Shown here: piece after piece, positions 35,127-45,942 of the stretch
How the letters are laid out: every line of letters starts with the position of its first letter
Position numbering within the stretch: the first letter of the stretch is position 1
NCBI GenBank assembly: GCA_022578605.1
Contig: MU394095.1
Span: 186,001 to 250,000 of the forward strand
Length of the DNA stretch: 64,000 nucleotides
Direction of reading: 5' to 3'
From: Camillea tinctor
Lineage: Eukaryota; Ascomycota; Sordariomycetes; Xylariales; Xylariaceae
Program-made: the position numbers and the translations under genes
Notes under the pieces: model-generated
Database searches by the model: none
What the model was told of the DNA's origin: nothing
The model's input: only the letters and a program-made list of their open reading frames with translations

Positions 35127-36060
35127 TTATGCCTCCACCTTAAGCTTCTCCACCTGCTCGGTCGGCACATCATCATCGTCCACGTCGTCGCCCTCACCCT
35201 CTCCCTCATCACCCTTGCCGACGAGGCCGCGCTCCCAGAGCTGGCGGCCGGTGAGGCGGACGGGCTCCTTGACGCGCGCCTTCTTCAGCTCGGCGAGGCG
35301 CTCGTCCTCCTCGCGCTGGCGCCGCTCCTCCATCTCCCGCAGGAAGCCCTCGCGCCAGCGCAGGAACGACTCCGGCGTCACGGGGTCGCCGTGGAACTTC
35401 TTGTTCTCCTCGCGCTCGGCCTCGAGCAGCGCCTCCTCGCGCACCCGCGCGGCCCCCTCCCGCCGCTCGCTGATCAGCTGCTCCGCCGCCTCCGTCACCG
35501 CCGTCACCAGCGTGAACACCATCGCCATCCCCAGGTTCTCCTGCACCGTCTCCTCGAGTCCGCGTAGTAGCTGCGCTTTGTCGGCGGAGACGGAGAACCA
35601 TGGGTAGGACGAGGGCCCTGCGCCCGAGAGGTCTAGGATTGGCGCTTCGTCGGGGTATGCCTCTGGGTAGCGCACGTGCAGGATCAGCGCTGGCGGCTCG
35701 CGGTCGATCTCGTCGTCGTCCCCGTTGGCGCCGGCATCGTGGTCGTCTTCGGGAGGGTTGAGCTTGATCGTGATGCGGTATTCGGTGTCGGATATGTCTG
35801 CGCTCGGTCGGGGCCGGTTAGTATTGTAGGGAGGTAAAGTAAGTAGGCAAGATTTGTATATCATTAAATCGCTTTCCAGGTTGTGGGATAGTGGGATAGA
35901 TAGTGTTCCATGCTTTTGGTGGGGTAGAAAACATGGGAAAATCGGGTGTAAGTTTAACTAAAAAAAGAAAAGAAAAAAGAGAATAAAACATACCGGTGAT
36001 TTCGTCAGGAAATATAGAGTCGAGAACCTCCCGCTCTTCTATCTGTTCCTCTCTCCCCAT
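35127..36060 (-). CDS. gir2: RWD-domain protein Gir2 (RWDD1 family)
   Basis: Cytosolic partner of the translational GTPase Rbg2/DRG2 and of Gcn1, so it modulates the Gcn2 amino-acid starvation response. Exon 1 is 36060..35994 and exon 2 is 35797..35127, with a 196-nt intron, giving 245 residues (yeast 265). The RWD domain spans about residues 1-125: MGREEQIEEREVLDSIFPDE, then DISDTEYRITIKLNPPE, and PPALILHVRYPEAYPDEAP, which carries the RWD YP-x-x-Y/P motif. A long charged helix follows (EEALLEAEREENKKFHGDP...FLRWREGFLREMEERRQ) containing the DFRP-like GDPVTPESFLRWREGF stretch. The tail is Glu/Asp-rich. The ATG at 36060 is the first in frame. Confidence 0.9.
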
Positions 36061-36410
36061 ACTGACCAATTGCTTGGGTTTTTATAGACAGAATAATAGA
36101 ACTGGAGTTGTTCTATATTTTGTTAATGAAGCAGGAAGTAGTAAGGTACCTTTTCCCACTTGCGTAATAGCTCGAACTATAATTCAATGGTGGGGGTTAA
36201 AGTGCACCAATAACGGCTTAGATTCACTCTCACCGCCTAAAGATCCAAGCTTGGAATTTTTTATTCTGCCGTTCTGCCATTGGGGAATTTTCAGTCGCAT
36301 CCAGGCGATAACGAGATTAGAGAAAAAAAAAAGAAATCATAACCAAGGAATCGTACCTAGAAACGATCCCGTCCAACTTTTGCCCCAAGTTTGCTAGAAA
36401 ACCAATCACC
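36061..36410. promoter_or_regulatory. Bidirectional promoter between GIR2 and PUF6 with four CCAAT pentamers
   Basis: Only 350 bp separate the two start codons. CCAAT occurs at 36066..36070, 36207..36211, as ATTGG at 36279..36283, and at 36402..36406 just before the PUF6 ATG. CCAAT is the core bound by the Hap2/3/5 complex; the density is suggestive only. Confidence 0.4.
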
Positions 36411-38603
36411 ATGGCGCCTAGAAGCGAATTTGGAAACAAGCGAAAGCTACTTAATGGTAGCAAAGACTATTCCAGCAAGAAACCGAAATACGAGAAACAA
36501 ACGCCAAAGAAGAACGAAGCGGATTCAGACGATATCAGCGATAGCAGTGATATTGGTGGCTTGTCAGATGATGGCGGTGCGCCATTGAACAACAACCACA
36601 AACAGGGATACAGCAATGGAAATGTACCTATTAGGGCGAAATCTAACGACGATAAGTCGGGCAACGTCTTCGAGAAAGGTGAGTTCAAATACCCAGCAGG
36701 CCATGTTATCTCGGCTTACACCAGTCCCCTTCTTCTAGGTCAAAACTCCCGGGAATCCCACTTGAAACAGAAACAGCTAGCCCTAGAGCGGAAAGCGAAC
36801 AAACCTTTGGCCGACGAACTACACAGAGCGAAGAAACTGTGGGAGAGACTACGACGGAAGTCTCATGTCCCCAAGGAAGAACGGCAGAAGCTTGTCGAGG
36901 AGCTCTTCTCCATCGCCACCGGCCGCATGAAGGAGTTCGTGCTTAAGCATGACGCTGTTCGTGTAGTCCAGACTGCGATCAAGTACTCAACTCCGGAACG
37001 AAAAAAGATGATTGCCCTAGAACTAAAGGGCACCTATCCTGTGCTGGCAGAGAGCAAGTACGCCAAGTTCCTGATCGGCAAGCTGCTCGTTGAAGGCGAC
37101 AAGGAGATCCGAGACTTGGTTGTGCCAGAGTTCTATGGAAAGGTTCGGAAGCTCATTAACCACCCTGAGGCCTCTTGGATCCTCGACGACGTATACCGAG
37201 GCGCCGCAAACAAGGAGCAGAAGGCTATTCTACTTAGAGAATGGTATGGGCCCGAGTTCTCTATCTTTCGCCAGAAGGGAGCCGACGCCAACCTTACGGG
37301 CGACCTCTCGCAAATACTCGAGGAGAATCCTAGCAAGCGAGGCCCCATCATGAAATACTTGCTCGAGATGACGAACCAATTGATTCAGAAGAAGATGACT
37401 GGGTTCACTATGCTCCACGACGCCATGTACCAATACTACCTCAATGCCAAGCCAGGCTCCGAAGAGGCGAAGGAGTACATGGAGATGATTAAGGAAGACG
37501 AGAATGGCGATCTATTGAAGAACATGGCCTTTACTAAGTCCGGAGCCCGTCTGGTGTGTCTACTCCTTGCTTACGGATCTGCCAAGGACCGGAAACAAGT
37601 CTTGAAAACATATAAGGACACTTTCCAATTAATGTCTAGCGATCCTCACGGTCACTTGGTTATTCTCGTTGCTTACGATGTCATTGACGACACTGTTCTG
37701 ACTTCCAAGTCTATCATCTCGGAATTAATTGGCAAGACAGAACAGGATGAGATTTCCAATATTGTCGCCCTAGCCAACGACCCGAACGCACGACTAACTA
37801 TACGGTATCTACTTGAGGGACCATCTAAGGCGCTATTTGATGCGAGCCACGCTGATGACCTGAAGGTCCTCGAGGAAGTCTGGGAAATACGGAAGACTAC
37901 AAGCAAAAAGGACCCCGAAACCCGTCGAAAGGAGCTTGTGGCTGCGATGTCACCCCAACTCTTTGCTGCCATTGCTTCCTCTCCGATGGATCTTATCTCC
38001 ACCTCGTTTGGATCGCAATTGGTTACTGAAGCTCTACTTTCCGGTATAGGGGATAAAACAGCAGCACTAGAGGCTGTAGCTTCCGCGGCAGCTGGTGATC
38101 CAAACGTCCAGGCGAAGGAGACGGAGGAACCGTCGGACGAAATCATGCCAGATTTCCCTGTGCCAATTCATATTTCTCAGGCATCTCATAGTGGGCGCAT
38201 GTTCAAGACGCTAATAGCTGGCGGCCATTTCGACAAAGCAACACGCAAGATCATACCGGTTGACCCACCGCTCCATTTTGCGGACATACTCTACCCGGTA
38301 ATCAAGGAGCATATCGTAGCATGGGCGACAGGGCCAAGTTCGTTTGTCGTGCTCAACCTGCTCGAGTCAGAGGAATTCTCGCATGGCGATGAGCTACGCA
38401 AAATATTGAAGAAGAACAAGAAGGAGCTAGAGAGGGGGGCTGCGGAGGAGACAGCAGAGCAGAAGGCAGCGAGAGAGGCTCTGGGGGCTAATAATGATGG
38501 GGAGGAGAAGTCGGCTAAGAAGGGCAAAAAGGGGGCAGCGAAAAAGGAGAGAGCGGTTGGGAATATGGGCTCGAAGCTGCTATTGGAGATGCTCAAGAAC
38601 TGA
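36411..38603 (+). CDS. puf6: Pumilio-family nucleolar protein Puf6
   Basis: RNA-binding PUF-A-type protein needed for 60S biogenesis and, in yeast, translational repression of localised mRNA. Exons 36411..36678 and 36739..38603 give 710 residues (yeast 656). The 60-nt intron 36679..36738 (GTGAGT..TTCTAG) is stop-free, so the unspliced frame would encode 730 residues. Spliced, the junction reads FEKG-QNSRESHLKQKQLALERK. The PUF repeats start with IATGRMKEFVLKHDAVRVVQTA and GTYPVLAESKYAKFLIGKLL, followed by HPEASWILDDVYRGAANKEQ. The CPL-type C-terminal region includes RLTIRYLLEGPSKALFD. The N-terminus is a basic nuclear-signal stretch with an acidic patch, and the C-terminus is Lys-rich. Confidence 0.93.
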   Translation: MAPRSEFGNKRKLLNGSKDYSSKKPKYEKQTPKKNEADSDDISDSSDIGGLSDDGGAPLNNNHKQGYSNGNVPIRAKSNDDKSGNVFEKGEFKYPAGHVISAYTSPLLLGQNSRESHLKQKQLALERKANKPLADELHRAKKLWERLRRKSHVPKEERQKLVEELFSIATGRMKEFVLKHDAVRVVQTAIKYSTPERKKMIALELKGTYPVLAESKYAKFLIGKLLVEGDKEIRDLVVPEFYGKVRKLINHPEASWILDDVYRGAANKEQKAILLREWYGPEFSIFRQKGADANLTGDLSQILEENPSKRGPIMKYLLEMTNQLIQKKMTGFTMLHDAMYQYYLNAKPGSEEAKEYMEMIKEDENGDLLKNMAFTKSGARLVCLLLAYGSAKDRKQVLKTYKDTFQLMSSDPHGHLVILVAYDVIDDTVLTSKSIISELIGKTEQDEISNIVALANDPNARLTIRYLLEGPSKALFDASHADDLKVLEEVWEIRKTTSKKDPETRRKELVAAMSPQLFAAIASSPMDLISTSFGSQLVTEALLSGIGDKTAALEAVASAAAGDPNVQAKETEEPSDEIMPDFPVPIHISQASHSGRMFKTLIAGGHFDKATRKIIPVDPPLHFADILYPVIKEHIVAWATGPSSFVVLNLLESEEFSHGDELRKILKKNKKELERGAAEETAEQKAAREALGANNDGEEKSAKKGKKGAAKKERAVGNMGSKLLLEMLKN

Positions 38604-40345
38604 AGATAATGTTATCCTCTCTACCCTACCTCACCATCCGTATTTCCCTACCAATCTAGATTACCCCCACTACTGTTACCGGGAGTGCATGGATAAAAGA
38701 ATACAGCGTGTGTTACACCATCTTGCCAATCGGGTTCGGGGAAATAATCGTCTGACTTGGGTTCTCATAGCCTTACAATTTCCCATGCATGGGCAAGGTT
38801 TCCCAACAGGGACAAATGCAGTTGGTTCCAGATGTCCTAAGAAATAACCCCAGCAATACGGGACAGTGGCTGATGTGGTACATAATAACAGACTACCTAC
38901 ATAGCAGTGCAGGCATAGCCTTGTATCACATGGCTATCCTACACTACATATTGGAAACCCCCTACGTGTTGGGAGTACACGGACGTCATAGTTCCAGCTC
39001 GAACATAGCCGTAGCTGGAGTTTTCATGCAGTTTTCCGAGTTTGGAACAATATTCGAGATGGTAGATGTCAGAAGATGCATATCCTTCGCCGGGGGCTAA
39101 ACGGAAGGCAGGACACGGAAGAGGGTATAGGTTAGTAAGGTTCTATTATTATCACGTAAAGACCTAACCCAGGTCACATAGTATACGGCCTGTTTACCAA
39201 GTAGCTGGGTCGGTGGAGTTACTGAACCTAGTGGACGAGTTGTCTATTAAAATTTTATTTTTCTTCCTTTTTTTTTTTGGTCTGGTTTTGGGTAATAACT
39301 GGACTAATAAGTAGATTAGGAGAGAAGCCTTAGGGGAGAATTAAAAAAAAGAAGAAGGGGAAAAAAAGAAGAACCTTGGAATTGTTTGTAGGACGGAGCA
39401 AGCATTAATCATATATATGTGTGTGTGTGTGTGTGTAAGTGAGAAGGGGAGAGGGGGGCTCATTTTAGAAAAGGCAAACAATTGGAAAGGGCAACGGGAG
39501 TGGAAGCACTTGCCTTACAGTACCTGATCGAAACGTTGCTTGAGCTGTCCAAGTGCAGATTTATCTTCATATTTTTATCACTTTTTATCGTTTCACTTTC
39601 CCTTTTATTGATTTTTTTTGTCATTACTCCTCCCTCGGCTTCTCCCTTCGTATACCAGGCTTAATCATTCCCTTATGCAGACGCAGGGTTCTGCTAATCT
39701 ACCTAACCTAGTATACTTCACTTCATCCTTCCATATCCCCCAGCAACTACCTGGCGAGCCCGACGAAGGTCAATGTTCCTGTAGTGAATACCAAGTATTA
39801 GCATTACATAGGAAGAAGAATCACTTAGTTATTTTCCAAGGGACATTGATTTCAACCGGGCGTCACCAAGTACCACCTCCTCGACATTTAATTTTGTTAC
39901 ACTACCTCCTACTTCCTCCTATCAGACTCTAAATCTTCCTACTACCCGCCTCCATATCATTACACACACCGTACACACACACACCCTTTCTATGCCTAGG
40001 GTAAATTTACTTTATTTGCATGAGCGAAGAAGGTAAATTTCCATCTATGATTTAGGCGAAGGGTAGAAATCCGTTTGGTGATAAGCAAGATAGACATTCT
40101 TCTTCCTGGCTTACACTCTTGCACACCTACTCAGTCAACACTCTTGGGTACTTGGGTCACCTGTGTCAGTCGCATTCTATACTGAATACCCTCTTCACCA
40201 GTTCCTCTCTCTCAGTCGACCTGGTACAATAAAGTCTTTCTTTTCTCGGTGCACGTTGGTATATCTTCTTTCGACATCCGGCGTGCCCACCTAACTACTC
40301 CGGTCTCTAACCTAAGACGAGACGTTAGCAGCAAAGACCTTCGCA
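38604..40345. other. Intergenic region (1.7 kb) between PUF6 and the gene at 40346
   Basis: No gene is supported. It contains a (TA)n(TG)n microsatellite at 39411..39436, T-rich tracts at about 39250..39280 and A-rich tracts at 39340..39372. Confidence 0.6.
39411..39436. repeat. (TA)n(TG)n microsatellite
   Basis: A few TA units run directly into nine TG units in non-coding DNA. Confidence 0.92.
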
Positions 40346-41454
40346 ATGAGTACCCAACAAACTAATAACGATAATCCTACGCCTGGGACTTGTCCCATAG
40401 GCTCCACATACTATGTATGCAAGCTCAATAACTTCGATGGCTGCTGTCGAACAGACCCGTGTGCCAATCCTGGCCCTAGCCCTTGTAAGGACGAAGACAA
40501 CCCTTCGATCACTCCTACCTCAACATCCCAAACCACGGACAATGATTCTACTACTTCAGACGCAACAACAACAACAAACTCTCCGACTACAGATGCCAGC
40601 TCAGCAACTGGTACTACTTTTGTCACCAGCGTCCTGAGTACTACCGATGCAACAGGAGGCCCTACTACCATCACCGAGACGGTATCCTTACCCTCACCTA
40701 CCGGTCTATCCCAGAACAGCGATCCCTCCTCATCCCCATCTTCCTCCTCCTCCTCACCCTCTTCCTCCTTGTCCAAAGGTGGAGTTGTAGGTGCTAGCAT
40801 TGGTGGTACCCTCGGCGCTATAGTCTTGCTACTTATCGTATATCTCCTTATCAGACGCCATCGCATTTCGAAACGGATGTCGTCAACCAGGGGTGGTTCT
40901 CCTGCCTTTTTCGATGAGAAGTTAGCCATAGACCAGACTCAGAGCACCCCCAAAGGAATTGGTGGTGAAAACGACGTCTTCGCCCCGTTTGGAGGTAAGT
41001 TTGTTGATAATCACCTAACCCTTCATCTGCCTTCAACTCCTTTAAAAACCCCCTTTCTTGACAAGGCGGGTTGCTGTAATCTCTTATATTTTAACACTCA
41101 GTAGGTCGAGCTAATAGTCAAGATATTGACCGCCCATCGCCCACTTCGCGTCCTGGCTACATCGAACTAGACGCAAATGACGCCGGGGGAGTCAGCAGCA
41201 GCCAGAGACCGCCTAGTGAGTTACCCTTGACGCCTAAACAAGGGTCATCGTCTCCTGGGAGCTCTCAGTTTCATCCATCCCCCTTGACACCCGGTCAAAT
41301 GGGGACGCAGATGGAGATCCAACTGAAAGCTAGAAACGGGAAGTACACAGAGTTGAACGATGACTCCCCATTCAATTCTCATCGCGCAACCCTCAATGCA
41401 ACTAAGAACGAGCTCGAGAACGGTTACCACGCTTTGAGCTGGAACAGACCCTAG
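40346..41454 (+). CDS. Cys-motif, Ser/Thr-rich single-pass membrane protein (putative surface sensor)
   Basis: Exons 40346..40994 and 41102..41454 give 333 residues. The N-terminus has no classical signal peptide. It carries a small Cys-rich motif (TCPIGSTYYVCKLNNFDGCC, then CANPGPSPC) seen in many fungal membrane proteins, a Ser/Thr-rich, probably O-glycosylated stalk, and a transmembrane helix at ~146-170 (GASIGGTLGAIVLLLIVYLL) followed by basic residues (RRHRISKR). The cytosolic tail is polar. The topology resembles Mid2/SKG6-type wall sensors; no ligand or pathway can be assigned. The 3' splice site is a tandem CAGTAG, so one residue (Val) may be included or skipped (FG-V-GRANS or FG-GRANS). 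Confidence 0.78.
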
Positions 41455-43206
41455 GGGACCACAAATGATCATGGTGTGAGGTCTGATGTAAGGTTCTGGA
41501 CGTCGGCAGAGTGACCTAGATTTGGATGATGGATGAGCTGGAATGGAAATGGCTTCAATGTGTTCCCACTAGCTCTACGGCATGAGAAACAGACGACGAC
41601 TATGGTCAAGATGTGATCAAGAGGGCTGAAGGTAAGGAGATCCTTGGTGAGCAAGCCTCGCCTGTGTTTCATTCTACTTTCAAGGCCTAAGGATAGAGTG
41701 GATGATCTTGAGATTAAGAAGAAGAATATTGCGTCTGGTGAATGGTAGTGATATATCCAAGGCACAGAGGAAAAGAGAGGAGAGGGGGCGGAGAGGGTGA
41801 GAGGAAACACTGTTTTATTTCTGTTTCATTGCTTTTGCCTTTTCTCCCACAGATACCACACAAAAAAGCCTTTTTAATTTGCACATTGACTCGCAAGCCC
41901 GTATCTAGTGACGACATGGTATGCCTTATGCACTATACCGTAACCAATGAATATCAACGTCTAGGATGAACAGCTTGAGGACTATCCCTTATTTTTTTTT
42001 TCTTTTAATATGTTCAAATTTCGTGATTGTCTGGTAGGTGGTTATGTAGATCTGCGGGAGGGTCGAGGAATGGAGGACGCTTTTTGAAGGGCCATATTCT
42101 GTTCCAAATTCTACATATGATACTTCCTAGGAGTAAAGAAAAAAAAAATCCAAGAAGATAGGGGAGAAGGAACTTTTGAAAGGTGGAGTATTTGACTTAT
42201 ACCTTAGACTAGGTACGTGGATAAAATATTCCATTCTCTTTTTCCCCATGGCCTTCCCCCTTTTCTAAACCCCTGAGAATTTTAAGCTATGCTTCATGTC
42301 CAACTCCTCTAGTTAGTGTTTGTGTTCCGTTTCATGCACAGGTAGGTGCCTAGGTAATGGATATAATAGTATTACTAAGTTAGCAAGTAAGGTATTATCT
42401 TCATTCTTTTATTATGCCTCTCTTTTCTTTGTTCTTTATTTCATCTTCATCATTCTTCTTGATGCTCAATTAACCTAACTCCATTTCCCTCCCCCCTTCC
42501 CACCTTCTTCTAATAATCTTCTTCTATCTTTAGATTGGGGGAAAATGAAGGGGAAGGGGGAAAAGCTAGATTTATCATATTTGTTGTGTATTTTCCACCC
42601 TTGCTTCTTCCACTACACTCGACTCCTTCCCCCTTCCCTTTTTCTTTTCTTCTTCCTGATTTAGATTGCCGCCTTCTCCCAATTTAGTTCCGATTTTTTA
42701 TACAAGAAACTTTAAAAAGTAGAAGGAGAGAAAAGAGCCGCCGCAGAACGCCAATCGTAAAATGAATCAATCAATCAACCTCCCTCCGTCCGCCCCTTTT
42801 TTTTCTGTTTTTCTTCATTATAGCCTTTCACCTGGTATGGAGCAGTGCTATTGTCCCGTTCAGTGTCTATGTCCCAATCCCTTCATGCAAATTCATTTCC
42901 CATCAAGTAAAAGGGGTCCCCAGGCCAGAGGAGAAACTTCCTTTACTTCGTACCCTGATGCACTTTCCTTCACCGTTAGGGAATTTCGTCGTCTAAGCAA
43001 CAATTCAGGCAAACTCGGGTAGGCTAACATAAGTCCAGTATATAGTCGTGGAAGCGTAGAACAGAGATATACGCGCAGTGTTATGTTGAGGAGGAATATG
43101 GGTACCAAGAGTAGGCACATGTTTTCGCGAATCTCGGCTCGGGCAAGGAAGGTATTAGTAGTAGGCGAGATACCGAGAACGGGAGGACTGGCGATCCACC
43201 CTATCT
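41455..43206. other. Intergenic region between convergent 40346 gene and RPB4
   Basis: No gene recognised in 1.75 kb. Pyrimidine- and purine-rich tracts are prominent at 41765..41800, 42480..42560 and 42590..42660. An ACCTAGGT-like element (GCCTAGGTAA) lies near 42349. Confidence 0.6.
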
Positions 43207-43981
43207 TCATTGCGGCATGTACTTGTTCATCTCGTCCAGCAGCTCCTGGAGGTCCTCATCACTTATCTTGTCAGTGAGGGAGGGGATAAGGGTCTTGGCT
43301 TCATCGGCGTTCTCGCAACATAGAGATCCTAGAAGGTAGGAAATGCGAAGGTTAGACTCTGAGCTAGGCTGTAACACAGAAGAGACATAGATTTGTAGGG
43401 TGATCTAGATGTGGGCGGTGAAAGGACATGTAGACCATGAATAGAGAAGGGAAAAGAGGAGAGGCTGGAGGGGGCAAAAAAGGGACTTACCTAATTGCGC
43501 TCTCTCGAACTTGTGGAACTCTTTATGCGCGCTCAGTAGTCGCTCGACGGCCTCCACGTTCTCCTTCTTCTTGAAGCGAGAGAAGGCATCCAAGTAGTCG
43601 ATGGTCTTGCGCAACATCCTATCAGGTAGATGAAGGGTATGATTAGCCAATGCCTGAACCTCTTCGATTTTTTGAGCATGTGCGGAGTGAGTTCTGGGAG
43701 GCTGAGGGAAATATGGCCACCAACCCCAAAAGCAATCGTGAGATTACTTGGGGGTTTTTCTTGTCGCATTCGTTACGAAGCGAGAATTAAACATACTCAG
43801 TCTCGTTGACATTCTTGCGGTCGTTCCGCCGCTTCGCTACCAGGGCGTTGATGACTAGCGATGCTTCAGACAGAGTCAGAGTGTCTACATCTTGGAACTC
43901 GCCCAAGTTTATCGTGGTCGAGGCCTCCTCGTTACCGGCGGGAGCGGCCTTTGCGCGCGAGGTCGCTGGGAAATGCGCCAT
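43207..43981 (-). CDS. rpb4: DNA-directed RNA polymerase II subunit Rpb4
   Basis: Forms the stalk heterodimer with Rpb7 on RNA polymerase II and links transcription with mRNA export and decay. Three exons: 43981..43797, 43618..43491 and 43328..43207, giving 144 residues. The first intron (178 nt) splits Glu in NETE-MLRKTIDYLDAFSRFK, and the second (162 nt) splits Gly in FERAQL-GSLCCENADEAKTL. It ends KISDEDLQELLDEMNKYMPQ, which matches Rpb4 of filamentous fungi. It lacks the long non-conserved insert of yeast Rpb4. Divergent from TRS23. Confidence 0.95.
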
Positions 43982-44937
43982 CGTTCTATCTCTCCCTCTC
44001 TTCTTCTTCTCTCCTTCTGATTTTTTTTGCCTTCTCTTCACTGAGGTTTGGTGGTAGTAGATGGGAATCAGATGCGAGGTCAGTTGGTTGGTTGGTTAGG
44101 CAAGAGCTAGCTGTCGTCGCGATGACTGGTGACCTTGCTATACTACTTGGTAGCACTAGATATCTAGGCAAGTCACAGCTAAGCAATCGGTAATGAGATG
44201 AAATATCGATGCGGTAGGCTGTCGTTATTGCTGCGGCTGAGCAGTTGGGAGAGGGTATTTGTTGTTGATCAAAGATGCGCTGCTTTGCTGGTGTTGAATG
44301 TTCTGGAAAAATCAGTGGAGACTTTCACGCGGCTGTCAGGTGTGTTATAAAAGAGAAACCTTTTTAGGTTCTATGGATTACCTAGTAGGTCCCTATGTAC
44401 CCCGTAGGTAGTCTGGTAGTAGCGTGGTTGCTTTCATTGAGAGCTCAAAGCGCGGTGAATGAATGGACGACCCACTAAAGCTTTGGCGTGCCTGACAGTC
44501 TGGGTGAGCTAGAGTGGACCCTGGAGTACCTACCTCGAGTACCTCTCATCAACGGAGAAATACCGGTTGTATGCAGCTGAAGAGGTCTTATTCCATGTAC
44601 CTAGGTACATGGTATATACACTAATCGGTGGGTGGGTAGCATTGATCGCTGGAGACTGAATTGCGCTTTACTGCCAGTGGCAAGCCTTACTTATCTATCT
44701 AACCTTACCTACCTACCTACCTACATCTATATGCCTAACATGGAATATTCAACTTACATATGCCGATGAACTGAGCTATAAAGCCTAGACTCACAATTAT
44801 CCAATCGCTCTATAAGACCGACATTTTTCATTACGTTATGATCGGATATATAAAAATAAAACCCAAGTTCTTCATTTAATTCATACTTCCTTTTTCCTCC
44901 CCGTATCTGCATCCGCTGAGTGAGATAAGAACTCATC
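43982..44937. other. Shared upstream region of RPB4 and TRS23
   Basis: A 956-bp divergent intergenic region containing (CTAC)n at about 44705..44726, a 20-bp perfect palindrome at 44593..44612, and several TACCTACC/TAGGTA blocks. No gene is seen. Confidence 0.6.
44593..44612. repeat. 20-bp perfect palindrome containing ACCTAGGT
   Basis: CCATGTACCTAGGTACATGG is identical to its reverse complement, and it is built around the ACCTAGGT core that recurs through the intergenic DNA of this window. Confidence 0.85.
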
Positions 44938-45571
44938 ATGTAAGTGGTGAACCTCCCACCCCCCCTATACAGTTGACAGGTACGAACCCGCCTAACCTGC
45001 TATATGAATAGGGGTATCCTGGCTCTCATCGTGATCAACAAGGCCGGCGGTCTCATCTATAACCGGACCTTTGGGGATGGTTTAAACCAGCTGAACACAA
45101 ATGACTATCTTGTCCTCGCTGGAACTTTTCACGGGTGAGATTCGCATCTTTTCAAGGTAATTGTAAAGGAACACGTGCTCATCTCATGCCAGAGTCCATG
45201 CCATCACAGCCCGCCTGAGTCCCGTCAAGGCCGTGCAGGCGCAGCAGAACCAGCAACACCAGCACACATCGTCTAGCACGGGCGGAGGTGTCGTGCCTAG
45301 CAGGCCGGAGCCGCCGTCGGGGCTTGAGGTGTTGGAATCGGAGAACTTTCGGCTGCAGTGCTTCAACACCATGACGGGGACCAAATTCCTGCTGTTCACT
45401 GATACCCTGCAGACCAACGCAAATGCCGACGTAGCTATGCGTAAAGTTTACGACCTGTATTCAGACTATGTCATGAAGAATCCTTTTTACCAGCTTGAGA
45501 TGCCAATACGCTGCGAGACGTTCGACAGGAAGCTTAACTCGTATATCAGGGAGCTCAACAGTTCACGGTAA
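44938..45571 (+). CDS. trs23: TRAPP complex subunit Trs23 (TRAPPC4)
   Basis: Core longin-fold subunit of TRAPP, part of the Ypt1/Rab1 exchange surface in ER-Golgi traffic. Exons are 44938..44939 (only AT of the start codon), 45012..45134 and 45193..45571, giving 167 residues. The first intron (72 nt, GTAAGT donor, CCTAAC branch, AATAG acceptor) splits the initiator: AT|G. The spliced start [19 protein letters not shown] closely matches TRAPPC4 family N-termini. Later signatures are [46 protein letters not shown]. The segment at residues ~60-80 is a Gln/His/Ser low-complexity insert where other family members carry a PDZ-like loop. Divergent from RPB4 and convergent with RPN10. Confidence 0.92.
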
Positions 45572-45942
45572 AAGAGAGAGCGGAGGAAAGAGAAGATGAA
45601 GTTTGATTTTATTCAGTTTTCTGGTATCTAGCGGCGATATGAAGGGACGAGTAAACCACTCTCACAGGCATGTATGGGGCATTGCAAATGTGGTGGACTA
45701 GCTGCATTGTATGGCGTTTAGGTAAGGGGCTCGGAGCTTTCACTCAGGGTTTTTCCTTTTTCAAATCCCCCATGTATCATGAATAGAGAACTATCCTGTC
45801 TTGAAATACGGATAGTATTCCCCCCAAGGCCACCACAACCACCGCCATCACCACTAGTGCTTCTTTGGTCTAATATTATACAAGCCCAGCTCCGTAACCC
45901 CTGATAGCACTAAGTAGGAGTTTACCAGCAAAACTAGGTAGT
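45572..45942. other. 3' flanks between convergent TRS23 and RPN10
   Basis: A 371-bp stretch. Nothing is recognised beyond untranslated sequence. Confidence 0.6.

Noticed and set aside
35079..35607. Leu/Arg-rich open frames opposite GIR2
   Set aside because: They are shadows of the Glu/Arg-rich GIR2 helix.
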